Shown: positions 31,493-40,733, numbered from the stretch's first letter. The stretch is 64,000 bases of DNA from Allobosea sp. BK604 (GCF_004341515.1 NZ_SLZF01000001.1:930001-994000), one strand, 5' to 3'. Made by a program: numbers and translations. The notes: generated by a model from the sequence alone, not told the origin.

Positions 31493-31596
31493 ACACCAGC
31501 ACCCCGCTTGACTCCCCCGCCCCTCCCATCCTACCCCCATCGACGGGACACGCCGCCCCAACGCGGCGCGCCCATCTGTAAGGATGGAGAACATCG

Positions 31597-32775
31597 ATGG
31601 CGAATACTGCTCCGGCCGCGCGTCCGCGCGTGCCGCATTTCTCGTCCGGCCCCTGCGCCAAGCGCCCCGGCTGGAATCTGAAATCCCTCTCCGACGCGGC
31701 GCTCGGCCGCTCGCACCGCGCCAAGATCGGCAAGGACAAGCTCAAGCTTGCGATCGACCTGACCCGCGAGGTGCTGCAGGTCCCGGCCGATTACCGCATC
31801 GGCATCGTGCCTGCCTCCGATACCGGCGCCGTCGAGATGGCGATGTGGTCGCTGTTAGGGGCCCGCGGCGTCGACATGCTCGCCTGGGAGAGCTTTGGCG
31901 CGGGCTGGGTGACCGATGTCGCCAAGCAGCTCAAGCTGCCTGATGCCCGCCTTTTCGAGGCTCCCTATGGCGAGCTGCCGAACCTGAAGAAGGTCGACAC
32001 CAGGACCCGTGACGTCGTCTTCACCTGGAACGGCACGACCTCCGGCGTGCGCGTCGCCGATGCCAGCTGGATCGCCGATGACCGCGAAGGCCTGACCATT
32101 TGCGACGCGACCTCGGCCGCCTTCGCGCAGAAGCTCGACTGGGCGAAGCTCGATGTCACCACCTTCTCCTGGCAGAAGGTGCTCGGCGGCGAGGCCGCGC
32201 ATGGCATGATCGTGCTCTCGCCCCGCGCGGTCGAGCGGCTCACGACCTACAAGCCGGCCTGGCCGCTGCCGAAGATCTTCCGCATGACCTCCGGCGGCAA
32301 GCTGATCGAGGGCATCTTCTCGGGCGAGACGATCAACACGCCCTCCATGCTCGCGGTCGAGGATTATCTCGATGCGCTCGCCTGGGCGAAGAAGGTCGGC
32401 GGGCTCGATGGCCTCGTGAAGCGCGCCGACGCCAATACCCGCGTCATCGCCAAATTCGTCCGCGAGAACGACTGGATCGACTTCCTCGCGGTGAAGCCGA
32501 AGACGCGCTCGAACACCTCGGTCTGCCTGAAGTTCACAGACCCGGCCGTGACGGCGCTGTCTGCGGAGGCTCAAGGAGCCTTCGCCAAGCAGGTCGTCTC
32601 GATCATCGAGAAGGCCGGCGCCGGCTACGATCTCGGCCATTACCGCGACGCCCCTCCGGGCCTGCGCATCTGGTGCGGCGCGACCGTGCAGGCGCGCGAC
32701 GTCAAGGCGCTGCTGCCCTGGATCGAATACGCCTTCGCCGAGGCCAAGGCCGGCCTGGGCAAGAAGGCGGCGTAA
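31597..32775 (+). CDS. serC: Phosphoserine aminotransferase
   Basis: 392 aa. SerC makes 3-phosphoserine from 3-phosphohydroxypyruvate and glutamate (PLP enzyme; also used in pyridoxal phosphate synthesis). Visible: N-terminal [30 protein letters not shown], and the PLP lysine in [15 protein letters not shown]; the C-terminal [14 protein letters not shown] is typical of the alphaproteobacterial type. SD GGAG lies eight bases before ATG. The prophage ends about 100 bp upstream, so its promoter must lie in 31496-31590 or read out of the prophage. serA follows after 214 bp. Confidence 0.95.
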   Translation: MANTAPAARPRVPHFSSGPCAKRPGWNLKSLSDAALGRSHRAKIGKDKLKLAIDLTREVLQVPADYRIGIVPASDTGAVEMAMWSLLGARGVDMLAWESFGAGWVTDVAKQLKLPDARLFEAPYGELPNLKKVDTRTRDVVFTWNGTTSGVRVADASWIADDREGLTICDATSAAFAQKLDWAKLDVTTFSWQKVLGGEAAHGMIVLSPRAVERLTTYKPAWPLPKIFRMTSGGKLIEGIFSGETINTPSMLAVEDYLDALAWAKKVGGLDGLVKRADANTRVIAKFVRENDWIDFLAVKPKTRSNTSVCLKFTDPAVTALSAEAQGAFAKQVVSIIEKAGAGYDLGHYRDAPPGLRIWCGATVQARDVKALLPWIEYAFAEAKAGLGKKAA

Positions 32776-32797
32776 GGCCCCTTTAGCGGCGCCCCAT

Positions 32798-32939
32798 GTC
32801 GTCATGGTCGGGCTTGTACCGACCATCCACGTCTTGCGGCGCCGATGACGCGCACAGGCTGAGCCTGCCTCTATCCGAATACGCTCGCCTCGAGCCGCGC
32901 GAAGACGTGGATGGTCGCCACAAGGGCGACCATGACGAC
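32798..32939. repeat. Large inverted repeat between serC and serA
   Basis: 32798-32835 (GTCGTCATGGTCGGGCTTGT...ACGTCTT) and 32902-32939 are inverted copies of about 38 bp, with few mismatches. Each copy also contains a smaller internal palindrome (GGTCG...CGACC). It resembles the REP-like palindromes dispersed in Rhizobiales genomes. The mRNA would fold into a long hairpin between the two serine genes. Confidence 0.75.
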
Positions 32940-32989
32940 CTTCCCCTTTTCAGCCCGCCGCCAGCGCGCGGGCCATTTGAGGTATCCTC

Positions 32990-34579
32990 ATGACCGCCCC
33001 CAAAGTCCTGATCTCGGACGCCCTCTCCCCCGCTGCCGTGCAGATCTTCAAGGATCGCGGCATCGACGTGACCTTCGACACCTCGCTCGGCAAGGACAAG
33101 GACAAGCTCGCCGCCGTGATCGGCGAGTATGACGGCCTCGCCATCCGCTCCGCCACCAAGGCGACCGCCAAGCTCCTGGAGCAGGCCAAGAACCTGAAAG
33201 TGATCGGCCGCGCCGGCATCGGCGTCGACAATGTCGAGATCCCCGCCGCGACGGCGCGCGGCATCATCGTGATGAACACGCCCTTCGGCAATTCGATCAC
33301 GACAGCCGAGCACGCCATCGCCATGATGTTCGCGCTCGCCCGGCAGATCCCCTCGGCCGACCTCTCCACCCAGGCCGGGAAATGGGAGAAGAACCGCTTC
33401 ATGGGCGTCGAGATCACGGCCAAGACGCTGGGTCTGATCGGCTGCGGCAATATCGGCTCGATCGTCGCCGAGCGCGCCATCGGCCTGAGGATGCGCGTCA
33501 TCGCCTTCGACCCCTATCTCTCGCCGGAGCGGGCGGTGCAGCTCGGCGTCGAGAAGGTCGAGCTCGACGACCTGCTGAAGCGCGCCGATTTCATCACGCT
33601 GCACGTGCCGATGACCGAGAAGACGAAGAACATCCTCTCGGCCGAGAACCTCGCCAAGACCAGGAAGGGCGTGCGCATCATCAACTGCGCCCGCGGCGGC
33701 CTCGTCGACGAGGCGGCTTTGGCGGAGCTGATCAAGTCCGGCCATGTCGCCGGCGCCGCCTTCGACGTGTTTTCGCAGGAGCCGGCCGAGACGAACCCGC
33801 TCTTCGGGCTGGAGAATGTCGTCTGCACGCCGCATCTCGGCGCGTCGACCAACGAGGCGCAGGAGAATGTCGCGCTCCAGGTCGCCGAGCAGATGTCGGA
33901 CTATCTCTTGAAGGGCGCCATCACCAACGCGGTGAACTTCCCCTCGATCTCGGCCGAGGAAGCGCCGCGGATCAAACCCTTCGTCTCGCTGGCCGAGAAG
34001 CTCGGCTCCTTCCTGGGCCAGCTCACCGAGGCCGCGGTCAAGGGCATCCGCATCGAGTATCAGGGCGCGGTCGCGAGCCTGAACCTCAAGGCGATCTCGG
34101 CCGCCGCGATCACCGGCGTGCTCCGGCCCTTCCTGCCGGAGATCAACATGGTCAACGCCGCGATGATCGCCAAGGAGAAGGGTATCGTCGTCGAGGAGCT
34201 GACGCGCGAGGCCGCCGGCAATCTCGAGAGCGTCATCCGCATCGTCGTCGAGGCCGAGGACATGCCGCGCCACGCCTCCGGCACGGTCTTCCAGGACGGC
34301 AAGCCGCGCATCGTCGAGATCCGCGACATCCAGGTCGATGCCGAGTTCGCGCCGCACATGCTCTATGTCCGCAATGCCGACAAGCCGGGCTTCATCGGCC
34401 AGTTCGGCTCGCTGCTCGGCGCGGCCGGCGTCAATGTCGCGACCTTCAATCTCGGCCGCGACAAGCCGGGCGGTGACGCGATCTGCTATGTCGCCGTCGA
34501 TGAGCCGATCTCGGACGAGCTGCTGGCGAAGATCCACGAGATCCCGATGGTGAAGCGGGCACGCCGGCTGCGCTTCTGA
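32990..34579 (+). CDS. serA: D-3-phosphoglycerate dehydrogenase
   Basis: 529 aa, the long SerA form with substrate, nucleotide-binding, intervening and ACT domains. NAD motif GLIGCGNIGSIVAERA near residue 145; catalytic region INCARGGLVDEAAL (Arg) and VCTPHLGASTNEAQ (His). The ACT domain is at about residues 455-529 (MLYVRNADKPGFIGQFGSLL), where L-serine feedback would act. It catalyses the first step of serine synthesis; serC upstream the next. A terminator follows. Confidence 0.96.
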   Translation: MTAPKVLISDALSPAAVQIFKDRGIDVTFDTSLGKDKDKLAAVIGEYDGLAIRSATKATAKLLEQAKNLKVIGRAGIGVDNVEIPAATARGIIVMNTPFGNSITTAEHAIAMMFALARQIPSADLSTQAGKWEKNRFMGVEITAKTLGLIGCGNIGSIVAERAIGLRMRVIAFDPYLSPERAVQLGVEKVELDDLLKRADFITLHVPMTEKTKNILSAENLAKTRKGVRIINCARGGLVDEAALAELIKSGHVAGAAFDVFSQEPAETNPLFGLENVVCTPHLGASTNEAQENVALQVAEQMSDYLLKGAITNAVNFPSISAEEAPRIKPFVSLAEKLGSFLGQLTEAAVKGIRIEYQGAVASLNLKAISAAAITGVLRPFLPEINMVNAAMIAKEKGIVVEELTREAAGNLESVIRIVVEAEDMPRHASGTVFQDGKPRIVEIRDIQVDAEFAPHMLYVRNADKPGFIGQFGSLLGAAGVNVATFNLGRDKPGGDAICYVAVDEPISDELLAKIHEIPMVKRARRLRF

Positions 34580-34620
34580 TCTCGGCCAGAATAGCGCCCA
34601 AACGGCGCCGCAATTGCTCT

Positions 34621-34651
34621 CCCCTGTGGCGCCCTGCCACAGGGGATTTTT
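34621..34651 (+). terminator. Terminator of serA
   Basis: CCCCTGTGGC-GCCCT-GCCACAGGGG forms a perfect 10-bp stem followed by ATTTTT. The ATG of the beta-lactamase gene starts at 34653, so AGGGG in the stem can also serve as its ribosome site. Confidence 0.85.
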
Positions 34652-34652
34652 C

Positions 34653-35654
34653 ATGCCGTCTCGCCACGCCTATGCCTATGCCGCCCTCGCTCTCCTCGCC
34701 GCCACGCCCGCCTTCGCCGATTGGGACAAGGCGAAGCTCGATGCCGAGATCCCGGTGATCGAGCAGCAGACCGGCGGCAAGCTCGGCGTCGCGCTGATCG
34801 ACCTCAAGGACCGCAAGAGCTGGTCGCATCGCGGCAAGGAGCCCTTCCCGCTCCAGAGCGTCTTCAAGCTGCCGCTCGGCATCGCCGTGCTGCAGGCGGT
34901 CGAGGCCGGCAAGTTCAAGCTCGACCAACCGATCACCGTCACCCGCAAGGATCTCTCGCTCTATCACAGCCCGCTCGCCAAGAGCTTCAAGGGCGAGAGC
35001 AATCCCTACCCGCTGCGCGACCTCCTCACCCGCGCCACCGGCGACAGCGACAACACCGCCGCCGACCTCTTGCTGCGCCTCGTCGGCGGGCCGCAGGTCG
35101 TGACCAAGATGCTCAGGGATGGCGGCGTCGAGGGCATCTCGGTCGACCGCTACGAGCGCGTGCTCCAGCCCGAGATCCTCGGCCTGCCCGGCTTCGGCTG
35201 GGACAAGGCGATCGATACGGCCGCGTTCTACAAGCAGATCCAGGCGATCCCCGCCGCCGAGCGCCGCAAGACGCTGGCCTCCGTCCTCGACGACAAGCGC
35301 GACAGCGCGACCCCGGAGGCCTCGATCGCCTTCCTCGACGGGCTCGCCGCCGGCAACTGGCTGCGTGAGCCGGCGCATAACGCGCTGATCGAGAAGATCA
35401 CCGTCGAGAGCAAATCCGGCCCGCAGCGCGTCCGCGCCGGCCTGCCCGAGGGCGCCCGCTTCGCCCACAAGACCGGGCTTGGCCCGACGCCAGGCGGCCT
35501 CAACCACGCCACCAACGATATCGGCATCGTCACCTTGCCGAACGGCCGGCGTTTCGCCATCGCGGTCTATCTCAAGGGCGCGACGGTCGACGAGAAGGCG
35601 CGCGAGGCCGCCCATGCCGCCGTGGCAAAGGCAGCCGTCGCCAGCCTGAAGTAG
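34653..35654 (+). CDS. Class A beta-lactamase
   Basis: 333 aa from ATG 34653. Signal peptide about residues 1-22 (HAYAYAALALLAATPAFA). Class A motifs: SVFKLP with the active Ser and Lys (S-x-x-K), SDN in GDSDNTAAD, a Glu-containing omega loop (RYERVLQPEILGL), and HKTGLG (K-T-G). It would hydrolyse penicillin- or cephalosporin-type beta-lactams in the periplasm. The upstream terminator suggests independent expression. The omega loop differs from TEM-type enzymes, so the exact subclass and spectrum cannot be read from sequence. Confidence 0.92.
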   Translation: MPSRHAYAYAALALLAATPAFADWDKAKLDAEIPVIEQQTGGKLGVALIDLKDRKSWSHRGKEPFPLQSVFKLPLGIAVLQAVEAGKFKLDQPITVTRKDLSLYHSPLAKSFKGESNPYPLRDLLTRATGDSDNTAADLLLRLVGGPQVVTKMLRDGGVEGISVDRYERVLQPEILGLPGFGWDKAIDTAAFYKQIQAIPAAERRKTLASVLDDKRDSATPEASIAFLDGLAAGNWLREPAHNALIEKITVESKSGPQRVRAGLPEGARFAHKTGLGPTPGGLNHATNDIGIVTLPNGRRFAIAVYLKGATVDEKAREAAHAAVAKAAVASLK

Positions 35655-35665
35655 ACGAGCCCCAT

Positions 35666-35751
35666 CGTCATTGCGAGCGGAGCGAAGCAATCCAGGGGTC
35701 TCGCCCAGTCCTCCTCGATTGCTTCGTCGGCTGCGCCTCCTCGCAATGACG
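35666..35751. repeat. REP-type palindromic repeat
   Basis: CGTCATTGCGAGCGGAGCGA at 35666 onward and its inverted partner ending CTCGCAATGACG at 35751 form a mosaic palindrome. This is the REP type common in Alphaproteobacteria. No gene was seen in the whole space 35655-35950; it lies after the beta-lactamase and before the convergent EamA gene, consistent with a spacer. Confidence 0.8.
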
Positions 35752-35950
35752 AGCCAGGGCTTCGCCACGCGCCGCTCGGCGATCAAGGCAGCCGTCGCCC
35801 GCCTGAAGAGAACAAGGGCAAGGCCTGGCTGAGAATTCGCTGGCGTGAGTCGACTGGCGCGGCGGTCGAGAACCGGAGCGCAGCGGACTTCATGTCCGTG
35901 AGCACCGGAAGCGCAGACGGCCGCGTCAGGCGGCCTCGCCAGTAGAATTG

Positions 35951-36931
35951 TCAGCCAGGCCTTCGCTCGGCGATCCAGATGCCGCCCAGCACCAGCGCCA
36001 GCGCCAGCCCGTGATAGAGCGCGAGCTGCTCGCCGAGGATCAGCACGGCGAGCAGCGGCGCGAAGACGGGCACGAGATTGACGAAGACGCCGGCCCGCCC
36101 GGGCCCGATCAGCTCGACCGCGCGCATGAAGAAGAGCTGCGCCAGCAGCGACGGACCGAGCACCACGAAAGCGAGGATCAGCCAGCCCTTTGGCGTCGGC
36201 CAGACCACGGTGCCGGTCCAGATCTCGAGCCCGAGCAGCGGCAGCGAGACGACGCAGGCAACGAGCGCGACCGCGCAGAAGAACACCAGTCCCGGCACCG
36301 CCGGGCGCGAGCGCAGGCCGACCGTGTAGCCGGCATAGAGCACGCAGGCGATGACCATCCACAGATCGCCGGGCACGAAGGTGAAATGCTGGAGGATGTG
36401 GATATCGCCCTGGCTCGCGGTGACCAGGATGCCGAGCATCGTCACGCCGACGCCGAGCGCCTGCATCCAGCCGATCCGCGCGCGGTGGGCGAGGAAGGCG
36501 CCGATCAGGACGAAAACCGGGATCGAGCCCTGGAGAATGCCGATATTGATGGCGCTGGTCGAATAGCCGGCGATGTACATCAGCGCGTTGAAGGCGGTGA
36601 AGCCGAACGTGCCGAGCGCGACGATGAGCCAGCGATGCTTGAACAGGACCGGCGCATAGTCCTTCAGCTCGCGCCGCAGCAGCAGGGGCAGGATGGAGCA
36701 GACGAAGACCCAGCGGAGCGAGGTCAGCGCCATCGGCGAGATCTGCCCGACGGCCATGCGGCTGGCCACGGCATTGCCGGCCCACATCAGCGTCGTCAGG
36801 GTCAGCAGCAGATAGGCATTGGCCCATAGCCGCTGCGGAAGGGTGGTGCTCGGGGGCAAGTTGCAACCTGTACGGTAACGGAGCGCCTCAATAGCCTTGC
36901 CGACGCCTCCCGTCATGTGAGATGAGGGCAA
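35951..36931 (-). CDS. EamA/DMT family transporter
   Basis: 326 aa. About ten membrane helices in two EamA halves: YLLLTLTTLMWAGNAVASRM early, and MRAVELIGPGRAGVFVNLVP near the C-terminus, the region typical of DMT exporters. Such proteins export metabolites, often amino acids or nucleobases; the substrate cannot be inferred. The first 35 residues before the first helix may not be translated; ATG at 36916 or later are alternatives. Convergent with the beta-lactamase and divergent from the amidotransferase gene. Confidence 0.85.
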   Translation of the reverse strand: MPSSHMTGGVGKAIEALRYRTGCNLPPSTTLPQRLWANAYLLLTLTTLMWAGNAVASRMAVGQISPMALTSLRWVFVCSILPLLLRRELKDYAPVLFKHRWLIVALGTFGFTAFNALMYIAGYSTSAINIGILQGSIPVFVLIGAFLAHRARIGWMQALGVGVTMLGILVTASQGDIHILQHFTFVPGDLWMVIACVLYAGYTVGLRSRPAVPGLVFFCAVALVACVVSLPLLGLEIWTGTVVWPTPKGWLILAFVVLGPSLLAQLFFMRAVELIGPGRAGVFVNLVPVFAPLLAVLILGEQLALYHGLALALVLGGIWIAERRPG

Positions 36932-36966
36932 GGCTCCCCGTCACCCGACGCATCCCTTCTTCGGCC

Positions 36967-37845
36967 ATGCTCCACGTCTCCAGACCGCTCCGCCTGCTGA
37001 TCGTCGACGGCAACACCCGCGAGCAGCGCGAGAACCATGCGGCCGGCTATGGCTCCCAGCCGGGCGAGGCCTATGCCGAGTCGATCCGCGGCATCGTGCC
37101 GGACTGCATCACCGATATCTGCCTGCCGGCGGATGAGGGCGCGAACCTGCCGGATGGCGCCGGCCTCGCCTCCTATGACGGCATCTTCCTGACCGGCTCG
37201 CATCTCCATATCTACAATCTCGACCCGGCCGTGACCCGGCAGATCGAGCTGATGCGGGCGATCTACCAGAGCGGCACGCCGAGCTTCGGCTCGTGCTGGG
37301 GCATCCAGATGGGCGCCGTCGCGGCCGGCGGCACCGTCACGGCCAATCCGAGGGGACGCGAGGTCGGCTTCGCCCGCAGGATCACCTTGACCGAAGCCGG
37401 GCGCGGGCACGGGCTGCTCGCCGGCCGCCCGCTCAGCTTCGACGCGCCGGCGATCCATCTCGACACGGTCGTCACGCCGCCCGGCGAAACGAGCGTCCTG
37501 GCCTCGAACGGCTACAGCGCCGTGCAGGCGGCCGAGATCAGGCATGATGGCGGCACGTTCTGGGGCGTGCAGTACCACCCCGAATTTCCGCTCGGACAGG
37601 TCGCCTCGATCCTTGTACGCATGGTGCCGATCCTGATCGCCGAAGGGTTTCGCAGGGACGAGGCTTCGGCCGAAAGCTGGCTCGCCGATCTTCGTGCGCT
37701 CGATTCCGATCCGGCGCGGCAGGACCTCGCCTGGGCGCATGGGCTCGATGCCGAGGTGCTCGACGCGGAAAAGCGCGTCACCGAGCTGCGCAACTTCCTC
37801 AACCTGCGCGTCAAGCCGCATGTGAGCGCGCGCGGGCGGGCCTGA
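36967..37845 (+). CDS. Class I glutamine amidotransferase
   Basis: 292 aa from ATG 36967; an ATG at 36922 would overlap the divergent EamA gene. The GATase triad is visible: GSCWGIQMG (nucleophile Cys), and QYHPEFPLGQ (His, Glu). Other motifs YDGIFLTGSHLHIYN and PAIHLDTV. It would hydrolyse glutamine to deliver ammonia to an unknown acceptor, or act on a gamma-glutamyl compound. It resembles stand-alone GMP synthase-like amidotransferases rather than GuaA, since no synthase domain is present. Confidence 0.88.
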   Translation: MLHVSRPLRLLIVDGNTREQRENHAAGYGSQPGEAYAESIRGIVPDCITDICLPADEGANLPDGAGLASYDGIFLTGSHLHIYNLDPAVTRQIELMRAIYQSGTPSFGSCWGIQMGAVAAGGTVTANPRGREVGFARRITLTEAGRGHGLLAGRPLSFDAPAIHLDTVVTPPGETSVLASNGYSAVQAAEIRHDGGTFWGVQYHPEFPLGQVASILVRMVPILIAEGFRRDEASAESWLADLRALDSDPARQDLAWAHGLDAEVLDAEKRVTELRNFLNLRVKPHVSARGRA

Positions 37846-37872
37846 GCCTCGCTCCGCGGAAAGACGCCCCTT

Positions 37873-38030
37873 CCCTTCTCCCCCTGCGGGAGAAGGTGGC
37901 AGCGCAAAGCGCTGACGGATGAGGGGTCGCGCGGCGTTTTCAAAGTGAGCGTGCTTGTAGGGCTTCGATCGGGGTCGCGCGACCCCTCATCCGGCGCTTC
38001 GCGCCACCTTCTCCCGCAGGGGGAGAAGGG
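37873..38030. repeat. Long inverted repeat of dispersed type
   Basis: The stretch CCCTTCTCCCCCTGCGGGAG...GATGAGGGG at 37873-37926 is repeated inverted at 37983-38030. A unique 50 bp lies between. Similar boxes are spread through Rhizobiales chromosomes. No gene is visible in 37846-38182, which otherwise holds only the upstream region of the DUF4139 gene. Confidence 0.8.
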
Positions 38031-38182
38031 ATGAGCTCATCGACATGAAGGACGCGACGGTGTCCTGACGCGCCCTACAATCTCCAATCGATCGCCTCCA
38101 GTTTTCCGGCCGAATTCCGCCTTGGCGGCGCCGGAATCGGACGCGCCTATCACGTGGTCGTGATTTGCCGGGGATAGCTGAA

Positions 38183-39895
38183 ATGATGAGCCGACTTACC
38201 GCCGCGTTGATCCTGTTTCCCAGTCTCGCCAGCGCCGCCGATATCGATCTCTCCTCCCGCATCGACCGGGTCACGGTCTATCCCGATGGCGCGGTCGTCA
38301 CCCGTCTCGGCAAGGCCGAGCTGAGCGAAGGCGCTTCGCAGATCGTGCTGCGCGGCCTGCCTGCCTCGATCGACCCCGCCTCGATCCGGGTCGAGGGCAA
38401 GGGCACGGGCGCCTTCTCGCTCGGCGCGGTCGATGTCCGCACCGTTCCGGGCGACGTCAAGCCGGTGATCGACAAGGCGCTGGAAGACAAGATCAGGGCG
38501 CTGCGCGAGGAGAAGAGCAAGCTCGACGGCGATGTCGCCGCGGTCGAAGCCAAACGCGCCACTATCGAGCGCTTCAGCCAGGTCGGTCCCGACAAGCTTG
38601 GACCGGACGGCAAGGCCTTGCCCGTGACCGATTGGCCGGCGGTCTTCGAGGCGATCGGCACCTCGCTTACCAAGGTCAATGGCGAGTTGCGCACGCTGCG
38701 CAGCCGCGGTTCCGAGATCGATGCCGAAATCGCCGTTCTGGAGCGGGCGCGGCCGCAACCGGGCCGGCCGGGCGCGCCCAAGCGCGACGTCGCCATCGCG
38801 GTCGAAGCGGGCGCGCCTGTCTCGGCCGAACTGGCCGTCAGCTACCGCGTCGGCGGCGCCAACTGGCTGCCGCAATACGAGGCGCGGCTCTCGACCGGCA
38901 GCGCCGCGGCCAAGCCCGAGATCGCCTTCATCCGCCGTGCCGAGCTGCGCCAGCGCACCGGCGAGGATTGGAGCGATGTCGTGGTGACGCTCTCGACCAC
39001 ACGCTCGGCCGGCGGCACGCGCGCCCCGGATCTCGCGCCGGTTCAGGTCGCCTTCTACGAGCCTCCCAGCGTCTATGAGCTGCCGCGCAGAAGCGGGCCC
39101 GTTGCCGCCCCTGCCCCAATGGCGGCGGCAAAGGCCAAGGCCGAAGCCGAAGCCCAGGCCGATGCCGAAGCGCGGCAGCGCAAAGCCGGCCGCACCGCCG
39201 ACTTCTATGTGCCGGAGGTCCAGACGGCCCAGCTCGAAGCCGGCGCCTATCAGGCGAGCTTCACCGTGCCCGGCCGCATCACCATTGCGCAGGACGGTTC
39301 CTCGAAGGCCGTGGTGCTGTCGCAGGGCAAGGTCAGCCCGACGCTGTCGGCCCGCGCCACGCCGGAGCTGGAGGAGAAGGCCTATCTCGAAGCGGCCTTC
39401 ACCCATGAGGAGGAGGCTCCGCTGCTCGGCGGCCAGGTCTTCCTGCATCGCGACGGCGCCTATATCGGCCAGGGGCGGATCAGCCTCGTCGCCCCTGGCG
39501 ACAAGGTCGCGCTCGGCTTCGGCGCCGACGACAAGCTCAAGGTCAGCCGCGTGCCGGTGCGCCGTCGCGAGAGCGAACCGACCTGGATCGGCCAGACCCG
39601 CACCGATCTGCGCGAGTTCAAGACGGTGGTGAAGAGCCTGCACGCCCAGCCGGTCAGCGTCACCGTGACCGACCGCGTGCCCTTCTCGGAGAATGCCGCG
39701 GTCACCGTCGAGACCTTGCCCCAGACCACGCCTCCCACCGAGAAGCAGCCGAACGGCAAGCGCGGCGTCTCGGCCTGGACCTTCGACCTCGCGCCCGGCG
39801 CCGAGAAGGAGATCAAGCTGGTCTACCGGATCAAATGGCCGGGAGATCGCGAGCTGAGCTACGAAGCGCAGCCGCTGCCGCAAGCGACGAACTGA
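38183..39895 (+). CDS. DUF4139 domain protein, exported
   Basis: 570 aa from ATG 38183. A short signal peptide (LTAALILFPSLASAADIDL) is followed by a DUF4140-like N-domain (IDRVTVYPDGAVVTRLGKAE) and a coiled coil around residues 95-125. The C-terminal DUF4139 beta domain starts near PVSAELAVSYRVGGANWLPQ and has RAELRQRTGEDWSDVVVTLS. The Ala/Glu-rich MAAAKAKAEAEAQADAEARQ segment near residue 315 is a linker. Family members are envelope or secreted beta proteins of unknown role. No partner gene stands beside it. Confidence 0.88.
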   Translation: MMSRLTAALILFPSLASAADIDLSSRIDRVTVYPDGAVVTRLGKAELSEGASQIVLRGLPASIDPASIRVEGKGTGAFSLGAVDVRTVPGDVKPVIDKALEDKIRALREEKSKLDGDVAAVEAKRATIERFSQVGPDKLGPDGKALPVTDWPAVFEAIGTSLTKVNGELRTLRSRGSEIDAEIAVLERARPQPGRPGAPKRDVAIAVEAGAPVSAELAVSYRVGGANWLPQYEARLSTGSAAAKPEIAFIRRAELRQRTGEDWSDVVVTLSTTRSAGGTRAPDLAPVQVAFYEPPSVYELPRRSGPVAAPAPMAAAKAKAEAEAQADAEARQRKAGRTADFYVPEVQTAQLEAGAYQASFTVPGRITIAQDGSSKAVVLSQGKVSPTLSARATPELEEKAYLEAAFTHEEEAPLLGGQVFLHRDGAYIGQGRISLVAPGDKVALGFGADDKLKVSRVPVRRRESEPTWIGQTRTDLREFKTVVKSLHAQPVSVTVTDRVPFSENAAVTVETLPQTTPPTEKQPNGKRGVSAWTFDLAPGAEKEIKLVYRIKWPGDRELSYEAQPLPQATN

Positions 39896-39904
39896 GGCGC
39901 GCCC

Positions 39905-40474
39905 TCAACGCCGAACCGCGTAGCGCAGCAGCATGATGCCGGACCCGAACGGCCTCGCCTCGAGCAGGGCGAGGTCGACCTGGCCGCCATCGAACAGCTT
40001 GCCGCCCCGGCCGAGCGCGACCGGATAGACCATCAGGTTGTACTCATCCACGAGGCCGCGCGCGCTGAGATGCTGCACCAGCTTGCGGCTGCCATAGACG
40101 AGGATGTCCCCGCCTTCGCCCTGGCGCAGCCGGGACACCTCGCCGGCGATATCACCGCGGACGATCCGCGTGCTCTGCCACGGGCCATCCTGCAGCGTGG
40201 CCGAGGCGACGAGCTTCGGCATCGTATTGATACGATCCGCGAAGCCGGTCTCATCGGTGATCTGCGGCCAGACCGGAGCAAAGGCGTCATAGGTGCGCCG
40301 GCCGAGCAGCAGCATCTCCGCCGCCATCAGCTCCTCATGCTTGAAGCGGTCGCCCTCCGGCCCGCGCGAGAACGGCCCGACCCAATTCCCGAGGCCCGAA
40401 TCCTCCATCCCCACCGGATCCTCGATGACACCGTCGAGGGACATGTACTGCGCGACAACAAGTTTCCTGGGCAT
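39905..40474 (-). CDS. Dihydrofolate reductase/RibD C-terminal-like protein
   Basis: 189 aa. Opening KLVVAQYMSLDGVIEDPVG, LLGRRTYDAFAPVWPQ and GDILVYGSRKLVQHLSARGL with the C-terminal LFDGGQVDLALLEARPF are those of the RibD_C reductase family (YwjB/YyaP type). NADPH-dependent reduction is likely; the substrate is not known, and it is distinct from FolA or RibD. Convergent end with the DUF4139 gene (9 bp gap). Confidence 0.88.
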   Translation of the reverse strand: MPRKLVVAQYMSLDGVIEDPVGMEDSGLGNWVGPFSRGPEGDRFKHEELMAAEMLLLGRRTYDAFAPVWPQITDETGFADRINTMPKLVASATLQDGPWQSTRIVRGDIAGEVSRLRQGEGGDILVYGSRKLVQHLSARGLVDEYNLMVYPVALGRGGKLFDGGQVDLALLEARPFGSGIMLLRYAVRR

Positions 40475-40638
40475 CGTGACGCTCCGTCATTGGTGGGCGG
40501 CGCCGGCCTGGCGAGCCCTTCTCCGCCCACACGACGAACGCAAGCGGCCCGTTTCGACAGACGATCCGAAATTTTCGACGGCGCGGCATAAACTAGCCGG
40601 CAAGCACCAATCTTGACCTCGCCGCATTGTTGTCCCAT

Positions 40639-40688
40639 GAGGGCTTGCAAGGACATGCCCTGAAACCCCGGCCTTGCGCCGGGGTTTT
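40639..40688 (+). promoter_or_regulatory. purA leader with two hairpins, second terminator-like
   Basis: AGGGC (40639-40643) can pair with GCCCT (40656-40660). Then CCCCGGC-CTTGC-GCCGGGG (40665-40683) is followed by TTTTT at 40684-40688, 45 bp before purA. No plus-strand gene ends nearby, so the terminator-like hairpin is in the purA leader or ends a short transcript. TTGACC at 40614 could be a -35, though no clear -10 is seen. Attenuation is inference. Confidence 0.5.
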
Positions 40689-40733
40689 TCATGTGTGCGG
40701 CACTTGCAGAGAAAACGCAGGGATCGAGAGCCG

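Larger units (their letters stand above)
1..31495 (+). mobile_element. Mu-like transposable prophage, right portion (left end outside window)
   Basis: Almost every gene from the window start to about 31,391 is on the plus strand and follows Mu-like order: GemA-like and Mor-like regulators, lysis, gp27/gp28 terminase, gp29 portal, F, I/Z, T, gp36, gpG, then a P2-type contractile tail, and finally a com gene with a DNA methyltransferase near the right end, where Mu has com-mom. The transposase, MuB and repressor expected at the left end lie upstream of base 1. The right boundary is placed at a CA dinucleotide at 31494-31495, just after 22-bp repeats; without the left end the 5-bp target duplication cannot be confirmed. 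No structural gene looks broken, so the element may be intact. Confidence 0.9.

Noticed and set aside
32783..34654. 623-codon minus-strand frame opposite serA
   Set aside because: Antisense to a complete serA with all catalytic motifs; composition is that of reverse-complemented high-GC codons.
34446..36866. 806-codon minus-strand frame across the beta-lactamase and EamA regions
   Set aside because: It is antisense to a clear beta-lactamase and out of frame with the EamA protein; high GC produces such frames by chance.
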